Shown: positions 1 to 8,926 of the stretch, piece by piece
How the letters are laid out: each line of letters opens with the position of its first letter
How positions within the stretch are numbered: position 1 is the first letter of the stretch
Assembly: GCF_009765215.1 (NCBI RefSeq)
Contig: NZ_VLNV01000008.1
Location: 80,720-144,719 of the forward strand
Reading direction: 5' to 3'
DNA: 64,000 nucleotides
From: Lysobacter prati
GTDB lineage: Bacteria > Pseudomonadota > Gammaproteobacteria > Xanthomonadales > Xanthomonadaceae
The notes under the pieces: generated by a model
The model's database searches: none
What the model saw: the letters and a program-made list of their open reading frames with translations, nothing else
Told to the model about the DNA's origin: nothing
Program-made: the position numbers and the translations under genes

Positions 1-150
1 CGTCAGTGCGGTGAAGGTGAACTGGCGACCGCCCTTGACGGTCTTGCTGACGCGGTTGACCGCGATCAGCTTCTCGATCATGCCATCGTCGATTTCTTCG
101 CGGTTGCGGTCGCGATCACGACCCCGCGGTGCACGTTGTTCTTCTGCCAT
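1..150 (-). CDS. rpsE: 30S ribosomal protein S5, N-terminal part (cut by window edge)
   Basis: Only the first 50 codons lie in the window. The start ATG is at 148-150 and the reading frame runs off the left edge. The visible part has an Arg/Asp/Glu-rich leader (residues 4-20) followed by [18 protein letters not shown], which is the start of the conserved S5 double-stranded RNA-binding fold. S5 helps set decoding accuracy on the 30S subunit. It follows rplR as in every spc operon, but after a gap of 172 bp that is much longer than usual. The identification is secure; the C-terminal half cannot be judged. Confidence 0.95.
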   Translation of the reverse strand, partial: MAEEQRAPRGRDRDRNREEIDDGMIEKLIAVNRVSKTVKGGRQFTFTALT

Positions 151-245
151 TTCGAATACTCGTTAGTTGAAGGATTTGCGGCGTGGCCGCTTATGGTTGT
201 GGATTACCGCGGATGTTTCGCGAACCCGGGAACCCGTGGACGCGC

Positions 246-298
246 CCGACACATACCGGTGTCGGCGGGGAAACTTCTGCGTGGGGCCGAAGCCCCAC
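246..298 (-). promoter_or_regulatory. Two hairpins in the rplR-rpsE gap, one with a UUCG tetraloop
   Basis: In the sense (minus) strand the first stem is GTGGGGC-TTCG-GCCCCAC (292-298 with 281-287), a 7-bp GC-rich stem closed by a UUCG tetraloop. The second is a 7-bp stem CCGACAC/GTGTCGG (246-252 with 259-265) with a 6-nt loop. Neither is followed by a U-run, so they look like mRNA-stabilising or processing structures rather than terminators. They fill most of the gap before the S5 start. Confidence 0.55.
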
Positions 299-322
299 AC
301 ATTCAAGTCAGGCGGTGAAGCC

Positions 323-676
323 TTAGAACTGCAGGCCGCCCTCGCGAGCGGCATCGGCCAGCGCCTTGATGCGACCGTGGTAGCGGTAGCCCGAGCGGTC
401 GAATGCGACCTTCTCGACACCGGCAGCCTTGGCCTTCTCGGCGATCGCACGACCGACCTTGATGGCGGCGTCGGAGTTCTTGCCGTTCTTCAGGCCTTCC
501 TTGACGTCGGCCTGGACGGTCGAGGCCGCAGCCAGGACCTTGGAACCGTCGGCGGTGAAGACCTGGGCGTACAGATGCTGACCGGTGCGAAGCACCGTCA
601 GGCGCGGCACGCCGAGATCGCGGATGTGCGAACGGGTGGACTTGGCGCGGCGCAGGCGAGCAATGTTCTTGTTCAT
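323..676 (-). CDS. rplR: 50S ribosomal protein L18
   Basis: The 117-residue protein starts [21 protein letters not shown] and ends REGGLQF, as L18 does. It binds 5S rRNA with L5 and L25 and helps seat it in the central protuberance. The length is the family norm. It lies 29 bp after rplF in the spc operon. The start ATG at 674-676 is the only sensible one. Its downstream gap to rpsE is unusually long (172 bp) and holds two strong hairpins. Confidence 0.98.
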   Translation of the reverse strand: MNKNIARLRRAKSTRSHIRDLGVPRLTVLRTGQHLYAQVFTADGSKVLAAASTVQADVKEGLKNGKNSDAAIKVGRAIAEKAKAAGVEKVAFDRSGYRYHGRIKALADAAREGGLQF

Positions 677-705
677 TTCTATGTCTCCGAAAGCTGAAGA
701 GCCGA

Positions 706-1233
706 TTAGGCCTTCTTGGCTTCCTTGCGGATGATGACTTCGCCGGCGTACTTCACGCCCTTGCCCTTGTACGGCTCCGGCGGACGGAAGCCGCGGATCT
801 TGGCCGCAACTTCACCGACGCGCTGCTTGTCCGCGCCCTGGACCAGGATCTCGGTCTGGGTCGGGGTGGCGATGGTGATGCCTTCCGGGGCCACGAACAC
901 GACCGGGTGCGAGAAACCGAGCGCCAGGCTCAGGTCCTTGCCCTGCATGGTGGCACGGTAGCCGACGCCGACCAGCTCGAGCTTGCGCTCGAAGCCTTCC
1001 GACACGCCCTTCACCAGGTTGGCGAGGATGGCGCGCAGGGTGCCGGTCAGCGGGATCAGCGCAGCGTCTTCGGTCGAGAACACGGCGTGGCCGTCCTCGA
1101 GCTTGACGGCGATGGCGGCAGGCTTGGCGACCGACAGGGTGCCCTTCGGGCCCTTGGCGCTGATCGAATCAGCCTGGATGTTCAGCTCGACGCCCTTCGG
1201 GAGGGCAACCGGCTTCTTGGCAACTCGGGACAT
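706..1233 (-). CDS. rplF: 50S ribosomal protein L6
   Basis: This 175-residue protein begins [18 protein letters not shown] and carries the two repeated L6 domains. The C-terminal RNA-binding signature [18 protein letters not shown] is intact. L6 sits near the sarcin-ricin loop and the factor-binding site of the 50S subunit. The frame stays open 23 codons further upstream into rpsH. The start at 1231-1233 is chosen because the family begins there and a GGGAGG-type ribosome-binding site lies just upstream. It is placed between rpsH and rplR in the usual spc order. Confidence 0.98.
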   Translation of the reverse strand: MSRVAKKPVALPKGVELNIQADSISAKGPKGTLSVAKPAAIAVKLEDGHAVFSTEDAALIPLTGTLRAILANLVKGVSEGFERKLELVGVGYRATMQGKDLSLALGFSHPVVFVAPEGITIATPTQTEILVQGADKQRVGEVAAKIRGFRPPEPYKGKGVKYAGEVIIRKEAKKA

Positions 1234-1246
1234 GTCTATTCCTCCC

Positions 1247-1645
1247 TTAAGCCACGAAGCACAGGACTTCACCGCCGACGCCCTGCTGGCGCGCCTGCGC
1301 ATCGGTCATGATGCCCTTCGAGGTGGAGATGATGGCGATGCCGAGGCCGCCGAGGACCTTGGGCAGCTCCGACTTGCCGCGGTACTGGCGCAGGCCCGAA
1401 CGGGAGAAGCGCTCAAGGCGCTCGATCACCGGCTTGCCTTCGTAGTACTTCAGCGAGATTTCGAGTTCGGACTTGCCGGCGCTGACCGGGGTCACGCGCG
1501 AGTCCAGGATGTAACCCTCGTCCTTCAGCACCTTGGCGATGGCAACCTTGATGGTGGACGACGGCATCTTCACCGTCTGCTTGCGAACAGCGGCCGCATT
1601 CTTGATGCGAACCAGCATGTCGGCGATGGGATCAGTCATGCTCAT
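1247..1645 (-). CDS. rpsH: 30S ribosomal protein S8
   Basis: The 132-residue protein starts [18 protein letters not shown], the S8 signature. It ends in the conserved [20 protein letters not shown] block, which contacts 16S rRNA helix 21. S8 is a primary 30S assembly protein, and in E. coli it represses the spc operon by binding the mRNA near rplE. A second in-frame ATG lies two codons in; the first is preferred because of an AGG at suitable spacing. The gap back to rpsN is 182 bp and structured. Confidence 0.98.
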   Translation of the reverse strand: MSMTDPIADMLVRIKNAAAVRKQTVKMPSSTIKVAIAKVLKDEGYILDSRVTPVSAGKSELEISLKYYEGKPVIERLERFSRSGLRQYRGKSELPKVLGGLGIAIISTSKGIMTDAQARQQGVGGEVLCFVA

Positions 1646-1792
1646 GATTAATTACCTATGAGTAGCACCGATATCCGCGGGATTGCGAATTCAGTTGTAG
1701 GCCCGTGAGGGCAGCAAAACAGGCCGTTGGAGGGCGAACCCAAAAACGACCGGCACCCCGCCCTTCCGGCCGGAGTGCCTTGGAACGAGCGA

Positions 1793-1819
1793 GCCGGCAA
1801 GTCTATCAGACTTGCCGGC
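1793..1819 (-). promoter_or_regulatory. Perfect 11-bp hairpin in the rpsN-rpsH gap
   Basis: Positions 1793-1803 (GCCGGCAAGTC) pair perfectly with 1809-1819, leaving a 5-nt loop. On the sense strand the hairpin starts 8 nt after the rpsN stop codon. No U-tract follows, so it is unlikely to be a true terminator. It may protect the rpsN 3' end, act as a processing site, or be an intercistronic repeat. A second, weaker GGCAC/GTGCC arm lies further into the gap. Confidence 0.6.
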
Positions 1820-1827
1820 GCGTTTTG

Positions 1828-2133
1828 TTACCAGCTGGCCTTGCGCAGACCCGGAACGTCGCCGTTCATGGTCGCCTTGCGCAGCATGTTGCGGCCGAGG
1901 CCGAACTTGCGGTAGACGCCACGCGGACGGCCCGAGAGCACGCAACGGGTGCGCTGGCGGCTCGGCGAGGAGTCACGCGGCAGCTTCTGCAGCTTGACCA
2001 CTGCATCCATCTTGTCCTCGTACGAGGCAGTCTGGCTGGAGATGATCTTCTTCAGTGCTTCGCGCTTGCTGCCGTGCTGCTTGGCAAGCTTGGCCCGCTT
2101 GATCTCGCGGTTGACCATGGAGGTCTTAGCCAT
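1828..2133 (-). CDS. rpsN: 30S ribosomal protein S14, zinc-independent form
   Basis: The 101-residue protein ([19 protein letters not shown]) ends [11 protein letters not shown], the typical S14 C terminus. It is the long form without zinc ligands: a single Cys stands where the short form has CxxC pairs. S14 assembles late into the 30S head beside S3 and S10. It follows rplE closely and precedes rpsH after a long structured gap. Confidence 0.97.
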   Translation of the reverse strand: MAKTSMVNREIKRAKLAKQHGSKREALKKIISSQTASYEDKMDAVVKLQKLPRDSSPSRQRTRCVLSGRPRGVYRKFGLGRNMLRKATMNGDVPGLRKASW

Positions 2134-2151
2134 TGTGTCAGTCCTATGGGA

Positions 2152-2694
2152 TCAGTTACGGAACGGGAAGCGGAAGGCTTCCAGCAGTGCCTTGGCTTCG
2201 GCGTCGGTCTTCGCGGTCGTGGTGATCGCGATGTCCATGCCGCGCAGGGCGTCGACCTGGTCGAAGTCGATTTCCGGGAAGATGATCTGTTCCTTCACGC
2301 CCATGTTGTAGTTGCCACGGCCGTCGAACGAACGACCCGACACGCCGCGGAAGTCACGCACGCGGGGCAGCGAGATGTTGATCAGGCGATCCAGGAACTC
2401 GAACATCTGGGCGCGGCGCAGCGTCACCTTGCAACCGATCGGCCAACCGTCGCGGATCTTGAACGAAGCCACCGACACGCGGGACTTGGTCACGATCGGC
2501 TTCTGGCCAGCGATCTTGGTCAGGTCGGCAACGGCGTTTTCCAGGATCTTCTTGTTGGTCGCGGCTTCGCCGACGCCCATGTTGATCGTGATCTTGGAAA
2601 GGCGCGGCACTTCCATCGGGTTCTTGTAACCGAACTTCTGGGTCAGCGACGGGACGACTTCGTCCTTGTAGAACTTTTCAAGCCGGGTGGTCAT
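2152..2694 (-). CDS. rplE: 50S ribosomal protein L5
   Basis: The 180-residue protein carries the L5 hallmarks: [17 protein letters not shown] near residue 27, the [19 protein letters not shown] stretch, and [20 protein letters not shown] in the C-terminal half. It binds 5S rRNA and forms the inter-subunit bridge to S13. The length matches the family (about 179). It sits between rplX and rpsN, 11 bp from rplX. Confidence 0.98.
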   Translation of the reverse strand: MTTRLEKFYKDEVVPSLTQKFGYKNPMEVPRLSKITINMGVGEAATNKKILENAVADLTKIAGQKPIVTKSRVSVASFKIRDGWPIGCKVTLRRAQMFEFLDRLINISLPRVRDFRGVSGRSFDGRGNYNMGVKEQIIFPEIDFDQVDALRGMDIAITTTAKTDAEAKALLEAFRFPFRN

Positions 2695-2705
2695 ATCAGC
2701 ATTCC

Positions 2706-3020
2706 TTAGGCGTCAACCGCCTCACCGCTGGAGCGGAACACACGCAGTTTGCGTCCATCCTCCAGCACCTTGAAACCGATGCGCTCGCCCTTGCCGGTGG
2801 CAGGGTTGAAAAGCATCACGTTGGAAATGTGGATCGGCGCTTCGCGCTCGACCACGCCGCCAGGCTGTCCAGCCTGCGGGTTCGGCTTGGTGTGGCGCTT
2901 GACGATGTTGATGTTCGACACGACGACCTTCTCGCCGAGTACGCGCACAACGTCGCCCTTCTTGCCCTTGTCCTTGCCGGCGGTGACGATCACCTGATCG
3001 CCCTTGCGGATACGGTTCAT
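2706..3020 (-). CDS. rplX: 50S ribosomal protein L24
   Basis: The 104-residue protein opens [20 protein letters not shown], the KOW motif that defines L24. It ends in a conserved [17 protein letters not shown] block. L24 is one of the two assembly-initiator proteins of the 50S subunit and lies at the peptide exit. It is placed between rplN and rplE, with short spacing on both sides. Confidence 0.98.
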   Translation of the reverse strand: MNRIRKGDQVIVTAGKDKGKKGDVVRVLGEKVVVSNINIVKRHTKPNPQAGQPGGVVEREAPIHISNVMLFNPATGKGERIGFKVLEDGRKLRVFRSSGEAVDA

Positions 3021-3034
3021 ATAAATTCCTCCGC

Positions 3035-3403
3035 TCAGAGCACTTCAGGAGCGAGCGAGACGATCTTCATGAACTTCTCGGTACGCAGCTCGCGGGTCAC
3101 AGGCCCGAAGATGCGGGTACCAATCGGTTCCTGCTTGTTGTTCAGGAGCACGGCGGCATTGCCGTCGAAGCGGATCAGCGAACCGTCCGGGCGACGAACG
3201 CCCTTGCGGGTGCGGACCACGACGGCGTCATAGACGTCGCCCTTCTTGACCTTGCCACGCGGGATCGCGTCCTTCACGGTGACCTTGATGATGTCGCCGA
3301 TGCCGGCGTAACGGCGCTTGGAGCCGCCGAGCACCTTAATGCACATCACTTCCTTGGCACCGGAATTGTCGGCGACGTCGAGGTAGCTTTGCATCTGGAT
3401 CAT
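3035..3403 (-). CDS. rplN: 50S ribosomal protein L14
   Basis: This 122-residue protein starts [20 protein letters not shown], an almost invariant L14 beginning. It contains the family signature around [21 protein letters not shown]14 forms inter-subunit bridges and is the binding site for RsfS. It heads the spc operon, 14 bp after rpsQ. There is no room for a long leader between the S10 and spc groups, so the two are probably co-transcribed. Confidence 0.98.
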   Translation of the reverse strand: MIQMQSYLDVADNSGAKEVMCIKVLGGSKRRYAGIGDIIKVTVKDAIPRGKVKKGDVYDAVVVRTRKGVRRPDGSLIRFDGNAAVLLNNKQEPIGTRIFGPVTRELRTEKFMKIVSLAPEVL

Positions 3404-3417
3404 GGTTCAGCCTCCTC

Positions 3418-3687
3418 TTATTCGGCCGCGCGGCTGACGATTTCAACCACGCTCCAGTTCTTGGTCTTGGACATCGGAGCAATCTCCTTCACTCGCACGA
3501 TATCGCCTTCCTTGCAGGCGTTATCGGCGTCATGGGCGTGGAGCTTGGTCGAGCGACGGATGTACTTGCCGTACAGCGCGTGCTTGACCTGGCGCTCGAC
3601 GAGCACGGTGACGGTCTTGTCCATCTTGTTGCTGACGACCCGGCCTTCAACCGTGCGCAGCGCCTTGTCTGTATTGTTGTCGGTCAT
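3418..3687 (-). CDS. rpsQ: 30S ribosomal protein S17
   Basis: The 89-residue protein starts [20 protein letters not shown], then [20 protein letters not shown], the S17 OB-fold core. The frame stays open 24 codons upstream into rpmC. The start at 3685-3687 is chosen because it matches family length and follows rpmC by 10 bp. S17 binds 16S rRNA helices 7 and 11 early in 30S assembly. It is the last gene of the S10 operon. Confidence 0.97.
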   Translation of the reverse strand: MTDNNTDKALRTVEGRVVSNKMDKTVTVLVERQVKHALYGKYIRRSTKLHAHDADNACKEGDIVRVKEIAPMSKTKNWSVVEIVSRAAE

Positions 3688-3697
3688 TGCAGGGTCC

Positions 3698-3883
3698 TTA
3701 CTTCTTCTCGCCGAGCAGCATGTTGACGCGAGCGATCTCGCGGCGCACACGGCGTGCATCGTGGGTCTTGGCGAGCTGGCCGGTGGCCTTCTGCATGCGG
3801 AGGGCGAAGCCCTCCTTGTGCAGCTCGACCAGGTGGGCCTTCAGTTCGTCGGCCGACTTCTCGCGAAGTTGCTTGAGTTCCAT
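3698..3883 (-). CDS. rpmC: 50S ribosomal protein L29
   Basis: A 61-residue, all-helical protein ([20 protein letters not shown]) ending in [14 protein letters not shown]. It carries the family [17 protein letters not shown] block. L29 sits next to L23 at the exit tunnel, where SRP and trigger factor dock. Its ATG overlaps the rplP stop by one base (TAATG), which implies translational coupling to L16. Confidence 0.97.
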   Translation of the reverse strand: MELKQLREKSADELKAHLVELHKEGFALRMQKATGQLAKTHDARRVRREIARVNMLLGEKK

Positions 3884-4296
3884 TAGCGCACCGTCCGGGT
3901 AACGAAAGTGGTGGTCACCGAGAGCTTGGCGGCGGCCAGACGGAACGCTTCACGCGCAATGTCTTCGCCCACACCTTCGATCTCGTAAATCATGCGACCA
4001 GGCTGGATCTGTGCGACCCAGTACTCGACGTTGCCCTTACCGGAGCCCATTCGGACTTCGATCGGCTTCTTGGTGATCGGCTTGTCGGGGAACACGCGGA
4101 TCCACATCTTGCCGCCACGCTTGACGTAACGGCTGATGGAACGACGTGCTGCCTCGATCTGGCGCGCGGTCAGCTGACCGTGCGCCGTTGCCTTAAGGCC
4201 GTATTCGCCAAAGCTGACGGCATTGCCGCTCCAGCTCAGGCCATCATTGCGGCCCTTGTGTACCTTGCGGTACTTGGTTCGCTTGGGTTGCAACAT
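3883..4296 (-). CDS. rplP: 50S ribosomal protein L16
   Basis: The 137-residue protein begins [19 protein letters not shown] and keeps the core [21 protein letters not shown]16 helps position tRNA acceptor arms in the A and P sites and completes 50S maturation. The length equals the family norm (136-137). It lies 6 bp after rpsC and its stop overlaps the rpmC start. Confidence 0.98.
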   Translation of the reverse strand: MLQPKRTKYRKVHKGRNDGLSWSGNAVSFGEYGLKATAHGQLTARQIEAARRSISRYVKRGGKMWIRVFPDKPITKKPIEVRMGSGKGNVEYWVAQIQPGRMIYEIEGVGEDIAREAFRLAAAKLSVTTTFVTRTVR

Positions 4297-4302
4297 GGCG
4301 GA

Positions 4303-5046
4303 TTACCTCTGTTCGCGGGCCGAACGGCCCGGACGGTCGCTGCGATCACCGCGGTCACCACGGTCACCGCGATCGCTGCGCGGCGAATCGTCCTGCTTTT
4401 CCTGGCCGACCTGGGAGAAATCGAAGATCTCGCCCTTGTAGACCCATACCTTGATGCCGATGATGCCGTAGGTCGTCTTGGCTTCTGCGAAGCCATAGTC
4501 GATGTCGGCACGCAGCGTGTGAAGCGGAACGCGACCTTCGCGGTACCACTCCGAACGCGCGATCTCGGCGCCATTCAGACGGCCGGCGACGTTGACCTTG
4601 ATGCCGAGGGCACCCAGGCGCATCGCGTTGCCGACAGCGCGCTTCATCGCGCGACGGAACATGATGCGGCGCTCCAGCTGCTGGGCGATCGACTCGGCGA
4701 CCAGCTGCGCGTCGAGCTCCGGCTTGCGGACCTCGGTCACGTTGATGTGCGCCGGGACGCCCATCACCGCGCTCACTTCCTTGCGCAGCTTCTCGATGTC
4801 CTCACCACGCTTGCCGATCACCACGCCCGGACGGGCGGTGTGGATCGTCACGCGGGCGTTGTTCGCCGGACGCTCGATGAAGATCTTGGAGATGCCGGCC
4901 TGAGCCAGCTTCTTGCGCAGCAGGTCGCGGACCTTGAGGTCCGCCGCCAGGAACTCGGCGTACTGCTTCTTGTTGGCAAACCACTTGGAATTCCAATCCT
5001 TGGAGATGCCAAGGCGGATGCCAGTCGGATGTACTTTATGACCCAT
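4303..5046 (-). CDS. rpsC: 30S ribosomal protein S3 with a GDR-repeat tail
   Basis: The 247-residue protein starts [20 protein letters not shown]. It has the KH-domain loop [17 protein letters not shown] near residue 75-90 and the C-terminal [20 protein letters not shown] block. S3 lines the mRNA entry tunnel and contributes to helicase activity. The last 25 or so residues (from about 222) are low-complexity and made of Arg/Asp/Gly triplets (GDRGDRGDR). They are encoded by near-repeats of a 9-nt unit. This makes the protein longer than the E. coli S3 of 233 residues. Confidence 0.98.
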   Translation of the reverse strand: MGHKVHPTGIRLGISKDWNSKWFANKKQYAEFLAADLKVRDLLRKKLAQAGISKIFIERPANNARVTIHTARPGVVIGKRGEDIEKLRKEVSAVMGVPAHINVTEVRKPELDAQLVAESIAQQLERRIMFRRAMKRAVGNAMRLGALGIKVNVAGRLNGAEIARSEWYREGRVPLHTLRADIDYGFAEAKTTYGIIGIKVWVYKGEIFDFSQVGQEKQDDSPRSDRGDRGDRGDRSDRPGRSAREQR

Positions 5047-5060
5047 TGTCTGACTCCGCC

Positions 5061-5402
5061 TTACTTGCCCGCGCCAACAACCACAGTGATGTGGCTGGTG
5101 CGCTTGAGGATGCGGGTGCCGCGGCCCTTTGCACGCGCCATGAAGCGCTTCAGTGCGGGACCTTCGTCAACCATGATGGTCTTGACCTTGAGCTCGTCGA
5201 TGTCGGCGCCCTGGTTGTTCTCGGCATTGGCGATGGCGGACTCGACGACCTTGCGGATCATCTGGGCAGCCTTCTTGTCCGAGAACTTCAGCAGGTTGAT
5301 GGCGCGCTCGGCCGACAGGCCACGAACCTGGTCAGCGACCAGACGGGCCTTCTGCGGGGAGATGCGCGCGGTGCGCAGGATGGCTTTCGCTTCCATGGTC
5401 AT
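5061..5402 (-). CDS. rplV: 50S ribosomal protein L22
   Basis: This 113-residue protein starts [20 protein letters not shown]. It holds the extended beta-hairpin region ([20 protein letters not shown]) that reaches into the exit tunnel near the macrolide site. The length is typical (110-115). Two in-frame ATGs lie two codons apart, so the exact start is not certain. It is positioned between rpsS and rpsC. Confidence 0.97.
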   Translation of the reverse strand: MTMEAKAILRTARISPQKARLVADQVRGLSAERAINLLKFSDKKAAQMIRKVVESAIANAENNQGADIDELKVKTIMVDEGPALKRFMARAKGRGTRILKRTSHITVVVGAGK

Positions 5403-5406
5403 CTCC

Positions 5407-5676
5407 TTACTTGCCCGACTTCTTGTCGCCGCCGTGACCCTTGAAGGTACGGGTCAGGGCGAACTCGCCAAGCTTGTGGCCAACCATGTTCTCGTTGACG
5501 AGCACCGGAATATGGTTCTTGCCGTTGTGCACGGCGATGGTGAAACCCACCATGTCCGGCAGGATCATCGAGCGACGCGACCAGGTCTTGATCGGCTTCT
5601 TGTTGTTACCCGCGGTCTCCACCTTCTTGACAAGATGGTGGTCGACGAACGGGCCTTTCTTAAGTGAACGTGCCAT
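5407..5676 (-). CDS. rpsS: 30S ribosomal protein S19
   Basis: An 89-residue protein starting [19 protein letters not shown] and containing the family signature [21 protein letters not shown]19 binds 16S rRNA in the 30S head with S13 and contacts the A-site tRNA region. Spacing is tight on both sides: 6 bp from rplB and 4 bp to rplV, as expected inside the S10 operon. Confidence 0.98.
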   Translation of the reverse strand: MARSLKKGPFVDHHLVKKVETAGNNKKPIKTWSRRSMILPDMVGFTIAVHNGKNHIPVLVNENMVGHKLGEFALTRTFKGHGGDKKSGK

Positions 5677-5682
5677 GGCCGA

Positions 5683-6510
5683 TTAGCTCCTGCGATCGCG
5701 CACGATGAACTGCTGGGTGCGCTTGTTCTTACGGGTCTTGTAACCCTTGGTCGGAACACCCCACGGGGTGACCGGATGCGGGTTGCCCTGGCCAGCCTTG
5801 GCCTCACCACCGCCGTGCGGATGGTCGACCGGGTTCATGGCCGCACCGCGAACGGTCGGGCGGACGCCGCGCCAGCGCTTGGCGCCTGCCTTGCCCAGCT
5901 TCTCGAGGTTGTGCTCGTCGTTGCCGACTTCGCCGATGGTGGCGCGGCACTCGGCCGGCACCTTGCGCATTTCGCCGGAGCGAAGACGCAGCGTGGCGTA
6001 GCCCTGCTCGCGAGCGATCAGCTGCACGCCAGCGCCTGCGGCGCGGGCCAGCTGGGCGCCCTTGCCCGGCTTCATCTCGATGCAATGCACGGTGGAACCG
6101 ACCGGGATGTTGGTCAGCGGCAGCGTGTTGCCGACCTTGATCGGGGCGTCACGGCCCGCGATCACCTGGTCACCGTCCTTCAGGCCCTTGGGGGCAATGA
6201 TGTAACGGCGCTCACCGTCGACGTAGCACAGCAGCGCGATGTGCGCGGTGCGGTTCGGATCGTATTCGATCCGCTCAACGCGCGCCGGAATGCCTTCCTT
6301 GTCGCGCTTGAAGTCGATGATGCGGTAATGCTGCTTGTGACCACCGCCGACGTGGCGGGTGGTGATCCGGCCGTGGTGGTTACGACCGCCGGATTTGCTC
6401 TGCTTCTCGACGAGCGCCGCGTGCGGCGCGCCCTTGTGCAGGCCCGGGGTCACCACGCGAACCGCGCTGCGGCGGCCGGGGGAGGTGGGCTTGAAAGTCA
6501 TCAATGCCAT
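5683..6510 (-). CDS. rplB: 50S ribosomal protein L2
   Basis: The 275-residue protein has the two L2 RNA-binding domains. The signature [20 protein letters not shown] near residue 220 includes the His implicated in subunit association and peptidyl transfer. It is one of the most conserved proteins of the 50S subunit. The length is the family norm (about 275). It lies between rplW and rpsS in the S10 operon. Confidence 0.98.
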   Translation of the reverse strand: MALMTFKPTSPGRRSAVRVVTPGLHKGAPHAALVEKQSKSGGRNHHGRITTRHVGGGHKQHYRIIDFKRDKEGIPARVERIEYDPNRTAHIALLCYVDGERRYIIAPKGLKDGDQVIAGRDAPIKVGNTLPLTNIPVGSTVHCIEMKPGKGAQLARAAGAGVQLIAREQGYATLRLRSGEMRKVPAECRATIGEVGNDEHNLEKLGKAGAKRWRGVRPTVRGAAMNPVDHPHGGGEAKAGQGNPHPVTPWGVPTKGYKTRKNKRTQQFIVRDRRS

Positions 6511-6520
6511 GGGTCTTTCC

Positions 6521-6817
6521 TCAGGCCTTGGCCATCACGTCGATCGACTGGCCTTCGGCCAGCGTCACGTACGCCTTGCGCCAGTCGCCGCGGCTGCCAG
6601 AGCGGAACTTGAAGGACTTGTTCTTGCCCTTCACGTTGACCACGTTGACTGCCTCGACCTTGACTTCGAACAGCTTTTCCACGGCGACCTTGATGTCGGC
6701 CTTGGTAGCGTCCGTCGCGACTTCGAAGACGTATTGGTTGGAAACTTCCTGCAGACGTGCGGTCTTTTCGGACACGCGCGGCGCACGGATGATGTTGTAG
6801 AGCTTGGCCTCGTTCAT
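6521..6817 (-). CDS. rplW: 50S ribosomal protein L23
   Basis: The 98-residue protein ([20 protein letters not shown]) carries the L23 block [21 protein letters not shown]23 forms the docking site for trigger factor and SRP at the exit tunnel. Two starts are possible. The ATG at 6815-6817 is preferred over a GTG three codons upstream, because GAGGAG lies about 8 nt before it and it forms an ATGA overlap with the rplD stop. Confidence 0.96.
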   Translation of the reverse strand: MNEAKLYNIIRAPRVSEKTARLQEVSNQYVFEVATDATKADIKVAVEKLFEVKVEAVNVVNVKGKNKSFKFRSGSRGDWRKAYVTLAEGQSIDVMAKA

Positions 6818-7419
6818 GCCAGCCACTCCTCGATCTTCTTGACGGCGTCAGCGGTGACCACGACCGAATCGGCGCCGACGAGGCTGACCGGATCCAGGCC
6901 CTGGACGTCACGCACTTCGACGTACGGCAGGTTGCGAGCCGAGAGGTACAGATTCTCGGAAGCGTCCTCGGTGACGATCAGCGGACGACGACCGACTTCC
7001 AGGCCCTTGAGCTTGGCGATCAGGCCCTGCGTCTTCGGCGCGTCGAGGTCGAACGACTCGACGACCATGATGCGGCCCTGGCGGTTGAGCTCGGACAGGA
7101 TCGCGGCCATCGCGGCGCGGTACATCTTGCGATTGACCTTCTGCGCGAAGCTGCGCGGCTTGGCCGCGAAGGTCACGCCGCCGCCGACGAAGATCGGAGC
7201 CGTCAGCGCGCCATGACGCGCACCGCCGCCTTTCTGCTTCTTCGACTTCTTGGTGGTGCCGTTGACTTCCGAACGGGTCTTCTGCGCCTTGGTACCGGCA
7301 CGACCGGCATTGCGGTAGGCAACGACCACCTGGTGGACCAGGTCTTCGCTGAATTCGCGGCCGAAGATCGCGTCGGAGACCGACACCGTCTTGGTGCTGT
7401 TATTGATGGCGAGTTCCAT
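6814..7419 (-). CDS. rplD: 50S ribosomal protein L4
   Basis: The 201-residue protein starts [20 protein letters not shown] and has the long tunnel loop [20 protein letters not shown] (about residues 50-75). In E. coli L4 represses the S10 operon by attenuating its own leader. An ATG two codons upstream is in frame; the second ATG is chosen because AAGGAG lies 8 nt before it. The stop overlaps the rplW start by 4 nt. Confidence 0.96.
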   Translation of the reverse strand: MELAINNSTKTVSVSDAIFGREFSEDLVHQVVVAYRNAGRAGTKAQKTRSEVNGTTKKSKKQKGGGARHGALTAPIFVGGGVTFAAKPRSFAQKVNRKMYRAAMAAILSELNRQGRIMVVESFDLDAPKTQGLIAKLKGLEVGRRPLIVTEDASENLYLSARNLPYVEVRDVQGLDPVSLVGADSVVVTADAVKKIEEWLA

Positions 7420-7431
7420 CGTCATCTCTCC

Positions 7432-8085
7432 TTATGCCTTGCTCGAGGGACGCACGATGACGTCGCCGCCCGGCGCGCCCGGCACCGCACCCTTGATCGC
7501 GATCAGGCCACGCTCTGCGTCTACCTTGACCACTTCCAGGCGCTGCGTGCTCTGGTTGACCGCGCCCATGTGGCCGGCCATCTTCTTGCCCGGGAACACA
7601 CGGCCCGGCGTCTGGCGCTGGCCGATGGAGCCCGGCGAGCGGTGCGACAGCGAGTTACCGTGCGTCGCGTCGCCCATGGAGAAGTTCCAGCGCTTGATCG
7701 TGCCCTGGAAGCCCTTGCCCTTGGTGACGCCCTGGACGTCGACCAGCTGGCCGGCTTCGAAGATGTCGGCCTTGATCTCGCCGCCGATTTCGAAACCGTT
7801 GATCTGGTCGTCTTCAACACGCAGTTCCCACAGGCCACGACCGGCTTCAACCTTCGCCTTGGCGAGGTGACCGGCTTCGGGCTTGTTGATGAGCGCAGCG
7901 CGGCGCACACCGACAGTCACCTGCACGGCGCTGTAGCCGTCGGTTTCCTGGGTCTTGATCTGGGTGATCCGGTTCGGGGTGGCCTCGATGAGGGTCACGG
8001 GAACCGACTTGCCGTCTTCAGTGAAGAAGCGGCTCATGCCGGCCTTGCGACCGACGATGCCCAACGAATATTTCTTCGCGGTCAT
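7432..8085 (-). CDS. rplC: 50S ribosomal protein L3
   Basis: The 217-residue protein begins [20 protein letters not shown]. It contains the L3 finger [20 protein letters not shown], which includes the Gln methylated by PrmB in E. coli. L3 is an assembly initiator of the 50S subunit close to the peptidyl transferase centre. It lies 10 bp after rpsJ. Confidence 0.98.
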   Translation of the reverse strand: MTAKKYSLGIVGRKAGMSRFFTEDGKSVPVTLIEATPNRITQIKTQETDGYSAVQVTVGVRRAALINKPEAGHLAKAKVEAGRGLWELRVEDDQINGFEIGGEIKADIFEAGQLVDVQGVTKGKGFQGTIKRWNFSMGDATHGNSLSHRSPGSIGQRQTPGRVFPGKKMAGHMGAVNQSTQRLEVVKVDAERGLIAIKGAVPGAPGGDVIVRPSSKA

Positions 8086-8095
8086 GGTGGTGGCC

Positions 8096-8407
<312 letters not shown>

Positions 8408-8654
8408 GACGGAATTCCTTACGTTAAAAGAGCGACGGGCCGGCTTCTGGGTGTGCCGAACCCCTGGAATACGCAAACACCCCGGAGCTGCACCCTCGCT
8501 CCGGAGCTTCCCTGCCTGAAAAAACAAGGCAGACCGGTTTCCCGATCCGCCCAGACGGTGGAGTAGAACGCACGAAGCGCCCCGTTTAGCGTTCCTTGGA
8601 AGCCCGAGGGCCCAGAACGTACGGAGCGTTGCCGTGCGACATGTCCTTGTCTGG

Positions 8655-8687
8655 CGAATACGAGGCGCGTCCTGCACCTCATTTCGC
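8655..8687 (-). promoter_or_regulatory. Leader hairpin of the S10 operon, shared with the str operon
   Basis: The sense RNA begins CGAAATGAGG and ends CCTCGTATTCG, so CGAA/UUCG and GAGG/CCUC can pair around a GCAGGACGC loop region. The same segment, with two substitutions and one indel over about 33 nt, lies at 13564-13597 upstream of rpsL. Both copies lie about 45 nt after a -10 box. Conservation between two ribosomal operon leaders suggests a regulatory element. Confidence 0.55.
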
Positions 8688-8730
8688 TGGTTGCGGGGCC
8701 TTCTTGAAGGAAGGTCCGCAGTGGTCGTGC

Positions 8731-8760
8731 ATTCTAACCGGATATCCACAGGTTGTGCAA
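8731..8760 (-). promoter_or_regulatory. Probable promoter of the S10 operon
   Basis: On the minus strand TTGCAC (8755-8760) and TAGAAT (8731-8736) are separated by 18 bp. The -10 box matches five of six consensus positions; the -35 is weak. The sequence around the -10 (ATCCGGTTAnAAT) is shared with the probable str promoter at 13639-13668. Confidence 0.6.
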
Positions 8761-8780
8761 GCACGACCGTGGTTACCGGG

Positions 8781-8801
8781 AAAAGGGGGCGTTCAGCCCC
8801 C
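8781..8801 (-). terminator. Rho-independent terminator of the str operon
   Basis: On the sense strand GGGGGC (8796-8801) pairs with GCCCCC (8785-8790) around a 5-nt loop and is followed by TTTT (8781-8784). It follows tufA and lies 21 bp before the S10 -35 box, so it separates the str and S10 transcription units. Confidence 0.7.
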
Positions 8802-8926
8802 CTCTCCCTGGCGCTTTGCGCCTGTCCCTCTCCCACGAGGGGAGAGGGGAAACGCATTGCGCTTCACTCCCCTTCCCTCTCCCCTTGCGGAGAGGGACGC
8901 CGCCGAAGGCGGCAGGGAGAGGGGTA

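Larger units (their letters stand above)
8408..8926 (-). other. Intergenic region between tufA and rpsJ: terminator, promoter and leader
   Basis: No gene is visible in these 519 bp. On the sense strand it holds, in order: a nest of CCCTCTCC/GGAGAGGG hairpins after tufA (about 8799-8925), a terminator (8781-8801), a sigma-70 promoter (8731-8760), a leader hairpin shared with the str operon (8655-8687), and about 250 nt of further leader before rpsJ. The CCCTCTCC hairpins look like a common intergenic repeat of this lineage. Confidence 0.7.

Noticed and set aside
1793-1819. The rpsN-rpsH hairpin as an intrinsic terminator
   Set aside because: No U-tract follows it on the sense strand, and essential genes of the same operon lie downstream.
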